Source of the DNA: Gallibacterium salpingitidis
Lineage (GTDB): Bacteria; Pseudomonadota; Gammaproteobacteria; Enterobacterales; Pasteurellaceae
Length of the DNA: 46,300 nt
Assembly: GCF_001678495.1 (NCBI RefSeq)
Contig: NZ_JTJL01000050.1
Coordinates: 1-46,300 of the forward strand
Reading direction: 5' to 3'
Positions 36,593-45,437 of this stretch are shown one piece after another. A program made the translations under genes and the position numbers. The notes under the pieces were generated by a model. The model was not told where the DNA came from. It saw only the letters and a list, made by a program, of their open reading frames with translations, and searched no databases. Positions within the stretch are counted from its first letter, which is position 1, and each line of letters begins with the position of its first letter.

Positions 36593-37681
36593 ATGTGGTC
36601 AGATATATTAATGAATTATAGTGTGTTTATTTTAGAAGTGATTACCTTGGTAGTGGTGGTTGCCGTTATCTTTGCAGTTATTTTTGTATTAAAACAGAAA
36701 AATCATGCTAAAGCTGGTGAGTTGCGTATTACCAATTTAAATCATCAATATGAAGATCAGCAACAACTGTTGAAAACATTTCGTTTAGATGAACATCAAG
36801 TTAAACAATTAGAAAAAGCACGTAAAAAGCAAGAAAAAGCAGAAGCGAAAGCAGCTAAGAAAAAAGCAAAACAAGCAGAGAAAACAGAACAAAGTCAAAC
36901 TGAACAAAACCTGTTTGCGGAACAAAAGCCTTGTTTGTTTGTGCTAGATTTTAATGGCGATATTCAAGCTAATGCAGCAGCGGCATTACGTGAAGAACTA
37001 AATGCAATTTTAGCAGTAGCTCGTCCGGAAAAAGATGAAGTGTTATTACGCCTAGAAAGCCCTGGCGGTGTCGTTCATGGTTATGGTTTTGCAGCCTCTC
37101 AATTACAACGTTTACGCGACAAACAGATCCCATTGACTATTGCAGTGGATAAAGTGGCAGCGAGCGGCGGTTATATGATGGCGTGTGTGGCTAATAAAAT
37201 TGTCGCTGCACCATTTGCGATTATTGGCTCTATTGGCGTAGTGGCACAAGTCCCAAATATTTATCGTTTATTGAAGAAACATGATGTGGATGTGGATGTG
37301 ATGACTGCTGGGGAATATAAAAGAACAGTAACTGTATTGGGTGAAAATACCGAGAAAGGTAAACAAAAATTCCAACAAGAATTGGAAGAAACTCATCAAT
37401 TATTTAAGCAATTTGTCGCAGAACACCGTCCGCAAGTTGAGATTGAAAAAGTCGCAACAGGCGAACATTGGTTTGGTAAACAGGCATTAGATTTAGCTTT
37501 AATTGATGAAGTAAAAACGAGTGATGATTTGATTTTACAGGCGATTACTGAAAAGGATGTGTTGCAAGTGAAATATTGTGTGAAAAAATCATTAGTACAA
37601 AAACTTGGCAAACAAGCGGAAGAAAGCGCAACGAGTGTGTTAGAAAAAGCGTTATATCAAGATCGTAGAACTTTCTTTTAA
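36593..37681 (+). CDS. sohB: SohB inner-membrane serine peptidase (S49 family)
   Basis: 362 residues. One N-terminal membrane segment (about residues 12-34) is followed by a Lys/Ala/Gln-rich coiled stretch and the protease domain. The catalytic Ser lies in 'DKVAASGGYMMA' and the Lys in 'GEYKRTVTVLGEN', the Ser-Lys dyad of SppA/SohB. 'LRLESPGGVVHGYG' forms the substrate groove. It is a periplasm-facing, multicopy DegP-suppressor-type protease with unclear natural substrates. AGGGG eight bases before the ATG at 36593 supports this start over 36611. Confidence 0.93.
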   Translation: MWSDILMNYSVFILEVITLVVVVAVIFAVIFVLKQKNHAKAGELRITNLNHQYEDQQQLLKTFRLDEHQVKQLEKARKKQEKAEAKAAKKKAKQAEKTEQSQTEQNLFAEQKPCLFVLDFNGDIQANAAAALREELNAILAVARPEKDEVLLRLESPGGVVHGYGFAASQLQRLRDKQIPLTIAVDKVAASGGYMMACVANKIVAAPFAIIGSIGVVAQVPNIYRLLKKHDVDVDVMTAGEYKRTVTVLGENTEKGKQKFQQELEETHQLFKQFVAEHRPQVEIEKVATGEHWFGKQALDLALIDEVKTSDDLILQAITEKDVLQVKYCVKKSLVQKLGKQAEESATSVLEKALYQDRRTFF

Positions 37682-37696
37682 TGGTTGAGATAGAAA

Positions 37697-37852
37697 ATGT
37701 TAGATACATTAAATTTAACTCATGAACAACAGCAGCAAGCAGTAGAAAAAATCCAGCAATTAATGCAGCAAGGGATTAATAGCGGTGAGGCGATTCGCTT
37801 AGTTGCTGAAGAGTTACGCCAACAAGCAAAACAGCAACAGGATAAAAAATAA
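37697..37852 (+). CDS. yoaH: YoaH-like (UPF0181) small protein
   Basis: 51 residues. The core '[20 protein letters not shown]', then '[13 protein letters not shown]', is nearly that of E. coli YoaH, and the small size fits the family. It is an acidic/Gln-rich helical cytosolic protein of unknown role. It starts 15 bases after sohB and ends one base before the next ATG, so it is the middle gene of a three-gene run. The extended open frame of the following gene begins inside it, which may cause it to be missed by automatic callers. Confidence 0.85.
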   Translation: MLDTLNLTHEQQQQAVEKIQQLMQQGINSGEAIRLVAEELRQQAKQQQDKK

Positions 37853-37853
37853 A

Positions 37854-38609
37854 ATGTTTGCAGTTATTTTGAAAAAGGTGGTAGAAGCCGCGATTTTACC
37901 ACCATTTAATTTAATTTTATTGGCGTTAGTTGCCTTTATTTTGTTATTTACGCGTTTTCAAAAAACAGCGAAAGGAATATTGGCGCTGTCTTTAGTGCTG
38001 AGTTATTTGATTAGTACGCCTTTTTTTTCAAATTTATTAATTCGCTCGATTGCTTTGGAGCGTCCAGATCCACAAGTTTATACGCAAGGACAAGCAATTG
38101 TTGTGTTGGGCGGTGGTCTGCGTTATAGCGATTATCCAGAATCTTATTCGACTACCGCAGCTTTGCCATTAGAGCGAATGCGTTATGCTGTCTATCTGCA
38201 TCAAAAAACAGGGTTACCGATTGCAATCAGTGGCGGTGTTGATAATGAAGCTAAGGTGATGGGGAGTGAATTACAACGTTTTTTCCAAATTGAGCCAACT
38301 TGGTTGGATAATAAATCCAATACAACGGAACAAAATGCGATTTATTTAAGAAAATTGTTTGATCAAACTGATGATGGTAAACAGATTAACCGAATTATTT
38401 TAGTGACGAATGAATGGCATATGCGTCGTGCAATGGCTGCTTTTGAACGTCAAGGATTTATAGTGTTACCTGCAGCAACGAAGAGTCAGCGTGCTTCTAG
38501 CAGCGGTTTATTGAAATTTATTCCTCAGCCAGTAAGTTTTTATCAATCTGGTTTAGTGTTGCGTGAATGGTTAGGTATTTTACGTGATAGATTGATTGGT
38601 CTGGAGTAA
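37854..38609 (+). CDS. elyC: ElyC/SanA/YdcF-like DUF218 membrane protein
   Basis: 251 residues from the ATG at 37854. An upstream non-ATG extension to 37803 overlaps the yoaH-like gene and is not needed. Two N-terminal membrane segments precede a DUF218 domain with 'AIVVLGGGLRYS', 'LPIAISGGVDN', 'NTTEQNAIYLRKL' and 'ILVTNEWHMRRAMAAFERQG'. E. coli ElyC affects peptidoglycan and lipid-carrier (undecaprenyl phosphate) metabolism at the envelope. The order membrane-membrane-DUF218 and the 'FTRFQKTAKG' segment favour ElyC over YdcF. The symbol is tentative. Confidence 0.8.
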   Translation: MFAVILKKVVEAAILPPFNLILLALVAFILLFTRFQKTAKGILALSLVLSYLISTPFFSNLLIRSIALERPDPQVYTQGQAIVVLGGGLRYSDYPESYSTTAALPLERMRYAVYLHQKTGLPIAISGGVDNEAKVMGSELQRFFQIEPTWLDNKSNTTEQNAIYLRKLFDQTDDGKQINRIILVTNEWHMRRAMAAFERQGFIVLPAATKSQRASSSGLLKFIPQPVSFYQSGLVLREWLGILRDRLIGLE

Positions 38610-38677
38610 TGTTTTCCAGTAAGAAAAAGCCAAATATTCAATAGTATAAGGGTAAAAAAACGCTTATAATCTGACGG

Positions 38678-38690
38678 GTTACCTTGTCAC
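38678..38690 (+). promoter_or_regulatory. weak matS-like site upstream of matP
   Basis: GTTACCTTGTCAC agrees with the matS consensus GTGACRNYGTCAC at 11 of 13 positions, 58 bp before the matP start and just after a TATAAT at 38665-38670. It is flanked by a separate TGACGG/CCGTCA inverted repeat (38672-38677, 38699-38704). If bound by MatP it could mediate autoregulation. Confidence 0.3.
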
Positions 38691-38748
38691 TGAAAATACC
38701 GTCAATATTGTAGTTTTACGGTTTGATATGATTAATTTGTGAGGTTAT

Positions 38749-39195
38749 ATGCGCTATCAGAAACTCGACAACCAAGAAACTCACTGGAAGTGGCTCTATT
38801 TAACGCGTAAAGCACGTGAAGGTGTCAACATTACTCGCTATCTTGAGCAGAGTATGGCTGAAGATAAAATTCAACAACTCACAAAATTAGAACATCAAAC
38901 AGAAGAAGTAAAACAGTGGATTGAAAATCATATGTCGCTTGATTTAGTGATTAAATTGGATCAAGCGATTCGTGCTAAACGTAAACGTTTTTTTAATGCG
39001 GAAAAACAGACAACCAAAAAGAAATCCATTGACCTTGATTATGCAGTTTGGCACCGCCTTTCTCGCTATTCCCGTAAAATGAAAATGACCTTATCTCAAA
39101 CTATTATGTATATGATTGATGAGCAAGAGAGTAAGGTCTTATATGAATCGCAAATTCAAGCGATGAAGAAAAATCTAAAAGATCTTTTAAAGTAG
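38749..39195 (+). CDS. matP: macrodomain Ter protein MatP
   Basis: 148 residues, against 150 in E. coli. 'LDNQETHWKWLYLTRKAREG', 'TRYLEQSMAED', the DNA-binding 'RAKRKRFFNAEKQTTKKKSI' and the C-terminal coiled coil match E. coli MatP throughout. It binds matS sites and organises the chromosome terminus, delaying its segregation and bridging to the divisome through ZapB. GAGG precedes the ATG by four bases. The last nine bases overlap the convergent LysE-type gene, so no terminator separates them. Confidence 0.95.
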   Translation: MRYQKLDNQETHWKWLYLTRKAREGVNITRYLEQSMAEDKIQQLTKLEHQTEEVKQWIENHMSLDLVIKLDQAIRAKRKRFFNAEKQTTKKKSIDLDYAVWHRLSRYSRKMKMTLSQTIMYMIDEQESKVLYESQIQAMKKNLKDLLK

Positions 39196-39822
39196 ATAAT
39201 TAATACCTGAATAAACTAAATATAGCCCGAATGCAATGAAAACGACACCGGCAGCATTGTCTAACCAACGGCTATATTTACTATAAAAACGTTTTGCAGC
39301 AGGGCGTGAAAACAGTAGCGCAATGACATAGAAATATAAAAAGGTTTCAATCAGGATAATAGCTAACACTAATAAAATATGTTCAATACCGCTGACATTA
39401 GCCAGATAGAGTGATAACACGCTACTAAAATAAATTACTACTTTAGCATTTGATAAATTAACAAAAAGTCCTTTTAAAATTTCTTGTTTAGTAGAGCTTT
39501 GCTTTACTGCCGTTGTTGCTTCTTGTTTTTCTTGTTCAAACGTAATGTTCGAACGTACATTTAACATTTTGTAACCGATATAACTGAGATAGCTGCCGCC
39601 TAACAATACCACAATCCCATGCCAGAGCTGGCTAGTAGCAAAGACAATTGCTAAGCCTAATAGTGCGGCTGTTGCCCAAAAAGCAACACCTAATGTAATC
39701 CCAATGACGGCGCAAACTGCATTACGCCTTGAATTACTGGCAGCAGTACGGCTGACATAAAAAAAGTCAGGGCCTGGACTCATCAATCCTAAAAGATGAA
39801 CAAGCATAATATTCCACAACAT
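39187..39822 (-). CDS. LysE/RhtB-family amino-acid exporter
   Basis: 211 residues, six membrane segments. The N-terminal 'LLGLMSPGPDFFYVSRTAAS' is the LysE/RhtB signature, and 'LKGLFVNLSNAKVVIYF' the conserved mid-loop. It exports amino acids such as threonine, homoserine or lysine; the precise substrate is unknown. It begins 12 bases after pgpA, at the end of the ribH-nusB-thiL-pgpA run, an arrangement I recall from Haemophilus. Confidence 0.88.
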   Translation of the reverse strand: MLWNIMLVHLLGLMSPGPDFFYVSRTAASNSRRNAVCAVIGITLGVAFWATAALLGLAIVFATSQLWHGIVVLLGGSYLSYIGYKMLNVRSNITFEQEKQEATTAVKQSSTKQEILKGLFVNLSNAKVVIYFSSVLSLYLANVSGIEHILLVLAIILIETFLYFYVIALLFSRPAAKRFYSKYSRWLDNAAGVVFIAFGLYLVYSGINYLL

Positions 39823-39834
39823 AGAAAATCCTTT

Positions 39835-40344
39835 TTAAATAAACCAATGGCAAAGTGTAATAACTAGAATCGCGTAAAGTGCCGCTAATAGATCGTCAAA
39901 CATAATGCCGAAACCAGTGTGTAATTTACGATCAAAATAACGAATTGGCATTGGTTTCAGAATATCGAACAACCTGAAGAGGACAAAGGCAACAATGTAC
40001 CAAATAAGCGATAATTCAGGTAATGCCGCGAGCACTAGCCAAATTGCAACAATTTCATCCCACACAATCGCACCATGATCATGCACCTGCATATCTTTGG
40101 CGGTTTTGGCGCATAAATAACAGCCAAGCAAAAAAGCAACCATAATTAATAGTAAGAAATAAGGTAATGGGCACCATTGCAATAATATAGCGCCGACAAT
40201 TAAACCAGCCAATGTTCCCCAAGTGCCGGGTGCAGGTGAAATTAAACCGGAACCAAAGCCAACGGCTAAAAAGTGGATTGGATTGGTAAGATGAATTTTT
40301 TTGAGTGCGTCGTGATTATTTTTCGCTGAAGTGGTCGAAGCCAT
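39835..40344 (-). CDS. pgpA: phosphatidylglycerophosphatase A
   Basis: 169 residues. 'PIHFLAVGFGSGLISPAPGTWG', 'KDMQVHDHGAIVWDEIVAIW' and 'FRLFDILKPMPIRYFDR' are the PgpA motifs; the Asp/His/Glu residues of 'HDHGAIVWDE' form the active site. It dephosphorylates phosphatidylglycerophosphate to phosphatidylglycerol, the substrate of the ClsA enzyme encoded 15 kb away. The ATG lies 29 bases inside the thiL 3' end. Confidence 0.93.
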   Translation of the reverse strand: MASTTSAKNNHDALKKIHLTNPIHFLAVGFGSGLISPAPGTWGTLAGLIVGAILLQWCPLPYFLLLIMVAFLLGCYLCAKTAKDMQVHDHGAIVWDEIVAIWLVLAALPELSLIWYIVAFVLFRLFDILKPMPIRYFDRKLHTGFGIMFDDLLAALYAILVITLCHWFI

Positions 40345-41296
40345 GAGAAACTGCTACCTCTACTGGTTTTGCAAATTGAGTAAATTGTAAATGTTTATTG
40401 GCACGAATTTGCCCGATACATTGATAAGCAACACCAAGATAACGCAAAGTCCGTTCCATTTTGTCGCGATTTTGTTCTGATACGGTAAAACAAAGCTCGT
40501 AATCTTCGCCACCTGCTAACGCAAACTGTTTTGCCTGTTCTAATGAATATTCACTAAGTAATTGAGGAGAAAGCGGTAATTTATCTAATTCAACGACAGC
40601 GCCGCAATTGCTACGATCTAGGATATGTTGTAAATCAGAAATCAAGCCATCAGAAAGGTCGATTGCTGCATTGGCTATGCCGGCTAATTCCATTCCCATC
40701 AACACACGAGGTGTTGGACGTAAATGGCGCTGTAAGAGATATTGGCGGGCTTCATTGTGTATAGGAGCTTGTTTTAATAATAGATCTAAACCAGCAGCGC
40801 TATCGCCAAGTGTACCAGAAACATAAATCCAATCGCCGACTTTTGCAGTATGACGGCATAAAATTTTCTCTTTTGCTACTAAGCCATGCGCAGTAATAGT
40901 GAGTGATAAGGTACCTTTGGTGGTATCGCCACCGATTAAATCGACATTATAGTGATCGAGAATAGCGAAGAAACTTTGGCTAAATTCAGCTAGCCATTGA
41001 TGATCAATTTTTGGCATCGTTAGTGCTAAGCTAATCCAAGCAGGTTCTGCACCCATTGCTGCTAAATCGCTTAAATTTACTGCTACTGCTTTATAAGCCA
41101 GATCGGCAGCTGAAATTGTAGGTAAAAAATGGGTTCCTTCGACAAGAGTGTCAGTGGTCATGGCTAAACGACGATTAGGTTTAATTTCAGTAATAGCACA
41201 ATCATCACCGATAGAAAGCCAAACATCACGTCGTGGTTGTCGATTAGATGATGCGAAATAACGTCGAATAATATCGAATTCGCCATTATCAGCCAT
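40316..41296 (-). CDS. thiL: thiamine-monophosphate kinase
   Basis: 326 residues. 'WLSIGDDCAI', 'MTTDTLVEGTHF', 'VNLSDLAAMGAEP', 'IGGDTTKG' and 'ISDLQHI' plus 'GGEDYELCFT' are the ATP/Mg2+ and substrate motifs of the ThiL/PurM superfamily. It phosphorylates thiamine monophosphate to the active cofactor thiamine diphosphate. A 60-bp hairpin-containing gap separates it from nusB, while it overlaps pgpA. The N-terminal 'GEFDIIRRYFA' fixes the start. Confidence 0.95.
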   Translation of the reverse strand: MADNGEFDIIRRYFASSNRQPRRDVWLSIGDDCAITEIKPNRRLAMTTDTLVEGTHFLPTISAADLAYKAVAVNLSDLAAMGAEPAWISLALTMPKIDHQWLAEFSQSFFAILDHYNVDLIGGDTTKGTLSLTITAHGLVAKEKILCRHTAKVGDWIYVSGTLGDSAAGLDLLLKQAPIHNEARQYLLQRHLRPTPRVLMGMELAGIANAAIDLSDGLISDLQHILDRSNCGAVVELDKLPLSPQLLSEYSLEQAKQFALAGGEDYELCFTVSEQNRDKMERTLRYLGVAYQCIGQIRANKHLQFTQFAKPVEVAVSHGFDHFSEK

Positions 41297-41318
41297 ATTC
41301 TCACATCCTTTGTTGAGA

Positions 41319-41345
41319 TCACCTTATCTTGTTGAGATAAGGTGA
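41319..41345 (-). promoter_or_regulatory. hairpin in the nusB-thiL gap
   Basis: TCACCTTATCT (41319-41329) and AGATAAGGTGA (41335-41345) pair perfectly over a 5-base loop. No T-run follows on the minus strand, so attenuation or RNA processing is more likely than full termination. Confidence 0.55.
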
Positions 41346-41356
41346 ATATTGGTAAT

Positions 41357-41785
41357 TTATTTACGTCCGAGTTGAGGTGCTAACTTATCTAATACACCAT
41401 TGATATATTTATGGCTATCTTCTGCACCGAACGTTTTAGTCACTTCAATAGCTTCGTTGATCACAACTTTGTACGGAACATCTTCCACGAATCTTAATTC
41501 ATAAGTTGCACAAGCTAAGATTGCACGCTCAATCATCCCAAGTTCACTAATTGGACGATCGAGATAAGGTGCGAAAAGTTCTTCAAGCACATCTAAATTA
41601 TCAACAGTACCATGGAATAATTTACGGAAATAAGGTAAATCAGCACCTTTGATATTTTTTTCATCAGTGACAAAATCAAGTTCAACTTTTTCTGGTGTAT
41701 TTTGTGAAACAAACCAAGAATAGAGCGCTTGCACAGTGCATTCACGAGCACGACGACGTTTTGACGGTTTTGCTTGTTGATTCAT
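41357..41785 (-). CDS. nusB: transcription antitermination factor NusB
   Basis: 142 residues, typical NusB size. Basic N-terminal '[15 protein letters not shown]', '[20 protein letters not shown]', '[16 protein letters not shown]' and '[17 protein letters not shown]' are the conserved helices that bind boxA RNA and NusE. It acts in rRNA operon antitermination. The ATG overlaps the ribH stop in a TAATG junction with no independent SD, so translation is probably coupled to ribH. Confidence 0.96.
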   Translation of the reverse strand: MNQQAKPSKRRRARECTVQALYSWFVSQNTPEKVELDFVTDEKNIKGADLPYFRKLFHGTVDNLDVLEELFAPYLDRPISELGMIERAILACATYELRFVEDVPYKVVINEAIEVTKTFGAEDSHKYINGVLDKLAPQLGRK

Positions 41786-42255
41786 TATTCTGAAATTTGT
41801 GCTAATAAATTAACCATTTCTAAAGCTACTAATGCAGCTTCAGCCCCTTTATTTCCTGCTTTTGTACCAGCACGTTCAATTGCTTGCTCAATATTTTCAG
41901 TAGTTAAAACACCGAAAGCGACAGGAATTTCTGCTTGCATAGCAACTTGACCTAAACCGCTGCTAGCTTCACCAGCAACATATTCAAAGTGAGCTGTACC
42001 ACCACGAATTACGGTGCCTAATGCAACAATCGCATCAAATTTTTTGCTAGACGCTAAACGACGGGCAACTAATGGTAATTCATAAGCGCCAGGCGCTTTA
42101 ACGATAGTAATATTTTCATCTTTTACTTGACCGATACGGGTTAATGCATCGAGTGCGCCTTCTAATAAACTATCATTAATAAAACTGTTAAAACGTGCGA
42201 TCACTACTGCAATTTTGGCATTAGGTGCAGCAACTTGACCTTCTAAAACTTTCAT
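41785..42255 (-). CDS. ribH: 6,7-dimethyl-8-ribityllumazine synthase
   Basis: 156 residues from the ATG at 42255, equal to E. coli. The frame runs to 42279, but GGAG five bases upstream selects 42255. '[17 protein letters not shown]', '[14 protein letters not shown]', '[16 protein letters not shown]' and '[20 protein letters not shown]' are the substrate and phosphate loops; the His in 'TAHFEY' is the usual catalytic residue. It condenses the ribitylaminouracil with dihydroxybutanone phosphate in riboflavin synthesis, assembling as an icosahedral shell or pentamers. No FMN riboswitch precedes it in the 140-bp gap to ettA. Confidence 0.96.
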   Translation of the reverse strand: MKVLEGQVAAPNAKIAVVIARFNSFINDSLLEGALDALTRIGQVKDENITIVKAPGAYELPLVARRLASSKKFDAIVALGTVIRGGTAHFEYVAGEASSGLGQVAMQAEIPVAFGVLTTENIEQAIERAGTKAGNKGAEAALVALEMVNLLAQISE

Positions 42256-42349
42256 ATTTTCTCCAATATAGATGAACAAAAACGGTTGCAGATTTTAGCA
42301 TAAAAAAGCGAAAAATCAGAGAGGAATCTAGCTGAAGCTAGTCAGCAAA

Positions 42350-42379
42350 AATCCTGTCATTCGTGAAAATGACAGGATT
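42350..42379 (-). terminator. terminator after ettA
   Basis: AATCCTGTCATT (42350-42361) and AATGACAGGATT (42368-42379) pair perfectly around a 6-base loop. In minus-strand RNA the stem is followed by TTTT, 17 bp past the ettA stop, insulating ribH from ettA. Confidence 0.9.
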
Positions 42380-42395
42380 GTTCTATAGATACAGA

Positions 42396-44066
42396 TTATT
42401 TGGTGATACGTTTATATTTAATGCGTTTTGGTTGAACCGCTTCTGCACCAAAAGTTTTCTTTTTCCACTCTTCATAATCGGTGAAGTTACCCTCATAGAA
42501 AGTTACTTTTCCTTCATCACCGTAATCGAGGATATGGGTAGCAATACGGTCTAAGAACCAACGGTCATGCGAGATTACCATTACGCAGCCAGGAAATTCT
42601 AAAATAGCATTTTCTAAAGCACGTAAAGTTTCCACGTCAAGATCATTGGTTGGTTCGTCGAGTAGTAAAACGTTACCGCCGCGTTGCAATAGTTTCGCTA
42701 AGTGTAAACGACCGCGTTCACCACCAGATAATTCACCAACACGTTTTTGCTGATCTACTCCTTTGAAATTGAAACGTCCAACATAAGCGCGGCTAGGAAT
42801 TTCAAAGTTACCGATCTTCATAATATCTAGACCGCCAGAAACTTCTTCCCATACTGTTTTACTGTTGTCCATATTATCGCGGAACTGTTCGACTGATGAG
42901 AGTACAACAGTATCGCCTAAAGTAATCGAACCACTGTCTGGTTGTTCTTGACCTGACAACATTCTAAATAGTGTAGATTTACCAGCACCGTTAGCACCGA
43001 TAATTCCTACGATGGCCCCTTTTGGAATCGTGAAAGAGAGATTATCAATTAAAGTACGATCACCATAAGATTTAGATAAATTCTCTACTTCGATAACCTT
43101 ATCACCGAGGCGTGGACCAGGTGGAATAAAGAGTTCGTTGGTTTCATTACGTTTTTGATATTCGCTAGAATTAAGCTCTTCAAAACGTGCCATACGAGCC
43201 TTACTTTTCGCTTGGCGACCTTTTGGATTTTGGCGAACCCATTCCAATTCTTTCTCAATAGATTTTTGACGTGCTGATTCCGTTGCTGCTTCTTGTGCTA
43301 AGCGTTTCTCTTTTTGCTCCAACCAAGAAGAGTAGTTGCCTTGCCATGGAATACCTTCGCCGCGGTCTAACTCTAAAATCCAACCTGCAACATTATCTAA
43401 GAAGTAACGGTCGTGGGTAATTGCTACGACAGTACCTTCATAGTCATGTAAGAAACGTTCTAACCACGCAACAGATTCAGCATCTAAGTGGTTGGTTGGT
43501 TCGTCTAATAACAACATATCTGGTTTTTCTAATAATAGACGGCAAAGCGCAACACGACGGCGTTCACCCCCAGAAAGATGTTCAATTTTGCTGTCCCAAT
43601 CTGGTAAACGTAAAGCATCAGCAGCTCGCTCTAATTGGTTTTGTAAATTATGTCCGTCGTGTGCTTGAATGATTGCTTCTAATTTCGCTTGTTCTGCGGC
43701 GAGTTTATCGAAATCCGCATCAGGATCGGCATATAAAGCATAAACTTCATCTAAACGTGTTAAAGCAGCTTTAACTTCGCCAACCGCTTCTTCGATGACT
43801 TCGCGAACAGTTTGTTGTGGTTCAAGTTTTGGTTCTTGCGGTAAATAACCAATTTTAATGCCTGGTTGTGGACGCGCTTCACCTTCAAACTCTTTATCTA
43901 CGCCAGCCATAATGCGTAAAAGAGTTGATTTACCTGCGCCATTTAAACCTAAAACCCCGATTTTGGCGCCAGGGAAAAAACTCAACGAAATATCTTTTAA
44001 AATTTGACGCTTCGGTGGCACAACTTTGCTCACGCGATGCATAGTATAAACAAATTGTGTTGACAT
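42396..44066 (-). CDS. ettA: energy-dependent translational throttle protein EttA
   Basis: 556 residues, E. coli EttA 555. Two ABC-F ATPase domains: Walker A 'GLNGAGKST', signature 'LSGGERRRVALC', Walker B 'LLLDEPTNHLDAES', then the P-site interaction linker 'LEWVRQNPKGRQAKSKARMA', and the second set 'GANGAGKST', 'LSGGERGRLHLA', 'LLLDEPTNDLDVE'. It binds the ribosomal E site and gates the first peptide bond according to ATP/ADP. It is monocistronic with a terminator. Confidence 0.97.
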   Translation of the reverse strand: MSTQFVYTMHRVSKVVPPKRQILKDISLSFFPGAKIGVLGLNGAGKSTLLRIMAGVDKEFEGEARPQPGIKIGYLPQEPKLEPQQTVREVIEEAVGEVKAALTRLDEVYALYADPDADFDKLAAEQAKLEAIIQAHDGHNLQNQLERAADALRLPDWDSKIEHLSGGERRRVALCRLLLEKPDMLLLDEPTNHLDAESVAWLERFLHDYEGTVVAITHDRYFLDNVAGWILELDRGEGIPWQGNYSSWLEQKEKRLAQEAATESARQKSIEKELEWVRQNPKGRQAKSKARMARFEELNSSEYQKRNETNELFIPPGPRLGDKVIEVENLSKSYGDRTLIDNLSFTIPKGAIVGIIGANGAGKSTLFRMLSGQEQPDSGSITLGDTVVLSSVEQFRDNMDNSKTVWEEVSGGLDIMKIGNFEIPSRAYVGRFNFKGVDQQKRVGELSGGERGRLHLAKLLQRGGNVLLLDEPTNDLDVETLRALENAILEFPGCVMVISHDRWFLDRIATHILDYGDEGKVTFYEGNFTDYEEWKKKTFGAEAVQPKRIKYKRITK

Positions 44067-44246
44067 AGTTCTCGCTATTGTTTGTGGTTAGATGAAAAGG
44101 CGCATATTCTACTGTAAATTATTGCTTTTGACTATTTTTCTGCCGATCTTTTCTGCACAAAATTGTTAGATTTATGGCAAAATACAAACAGATCTGATGA
44201 TCTTAAGCACAACACCAACATCAACTTTTATTTTGAGGGAAACTTA

Positions 44247-45425
44247 ATGTCCAGACCATTAAATTTTGTCATGATTTCGCCTCATTTTCCGACGAATTTT
44301 GAAACTTTTGCAGTCAGATTACGGGAAAATGGTTTTAATACATTGGGAATAGCGGATGCACCTTATGAGTCGCTTAGCGAAGGCTTGCGTAACGCTTTAA
44401 CTGAATATTATCGTGTTGATAATATGGAAGATTACGATCAAGTGTATCGTGCCGTAGGCTATTTTGCGCATAAATATGGACGTATCGATCGAATTGAATC
44501 GCATAATGAATATTGGCTAGAGTTGGATGCAAAATTGCGTACGGATTTTAATGTTTTTGGTTACAAAAACGAAGATATGCACGCTATTAAAACCAAATCA
44601 CAAATGAAAGAAATTTTCCGCGCAGCTGGTTTAAAAGTAGCACAAGGTCGTGTTTTTCATAGTGATGAAGAGGCTCGTCAATTAGCGCAAGAGTTAAATT
44701 TCCCGGTAATTATTAAGCCAGATTCTGGTGTTGGCGCGAGCGATACCTATAAGATTAAATCTGCACAGGAATTAGAAGCGTTTTTTGGTTATCGACATCC
44801 TGAAGTGCAATATATTATGGAAGAGTTCATTGATGGTGATATTGTCACTTTTGATGGTCTAGCTGATATTAACGGTAATATCGTTTTTTATTCTAGCCTT
44901 GAATATTCTGAAGCTGTGTTAGATACCGTTGCTAAAGACGGTGATATGTTCTATTACGTACCGCGTGAAATTTCTCCTAAACTGGTCGAATTAGGTAAAC
45001 AATGTGTTGAGGCTTTTAAAGTCCGCGAACGTTTTTTCCATTTTGAATTTTTCCGCGTAAAACAAACTAACGAACTAATGCCGTTAGAAATTAATTGCCG
45101 TCCGCCTGGTGGTTTAACGATTGATATGTGGAATTATGCGAATGATTTTGATGTATTTAATGAATATGCTCATATCGTTAAAGAAAATAAATTCTACTCA
45201 CATATCACGCACCCATGGAATGTGGTGTATATTTCACGTAAAGCCAACAAAAATTATGTGAATTCAATTCAAGCGATTTGTGAAAGATTTACTGATCGCA
45301 TTATTAGTGTGCAAACTGTACCAGGTATTTTTGCCAAGATTATGGGTGAAGAAGGAATTTTGGCGCGTACTGAGACAATTGAACAGATGCGTGAAATTAT
45401 TCAATTTGCACATGCAAAACAGTAA
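44247..45425 (+). CDS. ATP-grasp carboxylate-amine ligase of unknown pathway
   Basis: 392 residues from the ATG at 44247, with GAGGGA at 44235-44240; a longer non-ATG frame reaches 44163. An N-terminal pre-ATP-grasp region ('NFVMISPHFPTNFETFAVRL') precedes the ATP-grasp fold with 'FPVIIKPDSGVGASDTYKI' (ATP lid), 'YIMEEFIDGDIVTFDG' and the Mg2+ site 'PLEINCRPPGG'. Such enzymes join a carboxylate to an amine or similar nucleophile via an acyl phosphate. Substrates cannot be inferred; it does not look like carbamoyl-phosphate, glutathione or D-Ala ligase. It is followed 12 bases later by an esterase. Confidence 0.85.
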   Translation: MSRPLNFVMISPHFPTNFETFAVRLRENGFNTLGIADAPYESLSEGLRNALTEYYRVDNMEDYDQVYRAVGYFAHKYGRIDRIESHNEYWLELDAKLRTDFNVFGYKNEDMHAIKTKSQMKEIFRAAGLKVAQGRVFHSDEEARQLAQELNFPVIIKPDSGVGASDTYKIKSAQELEAFFGYRHPEVQYIMEEFIDGDIVTFDGLADINGNIVFYSSLEYSEAVLDTVAKDGDMFYYVPREISPKLVELGKQCVEAFKVRERFFHFEFFRVKQTNELMPLEINCRPPGGLTIDMWNYANDFDVFNEYAHIVKENKFYSHITHPWNVVYISRKANKNYVNSIQAICERFTDRIISVQTVPGIFAKIMGEEGILARTETIEQMREIIQFAHAKQ

Positions 45426-45437
45426 GGAGAAGTGGAA

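Noticed and set aside
37803..37853. N-terminal extension of the ElyC-like protein
   Set aside because: The extension starts at a non-ATG codon and overlaps the YoaH-like gene; the ATG at 37854 gives the normal family N-terminus.
42256..42395. FMN riboswitch upstream of ribH
   Set aside because: The gap is about 140 bp and dominated by the ettA terminator; no RFN-element conserved segments are visible.
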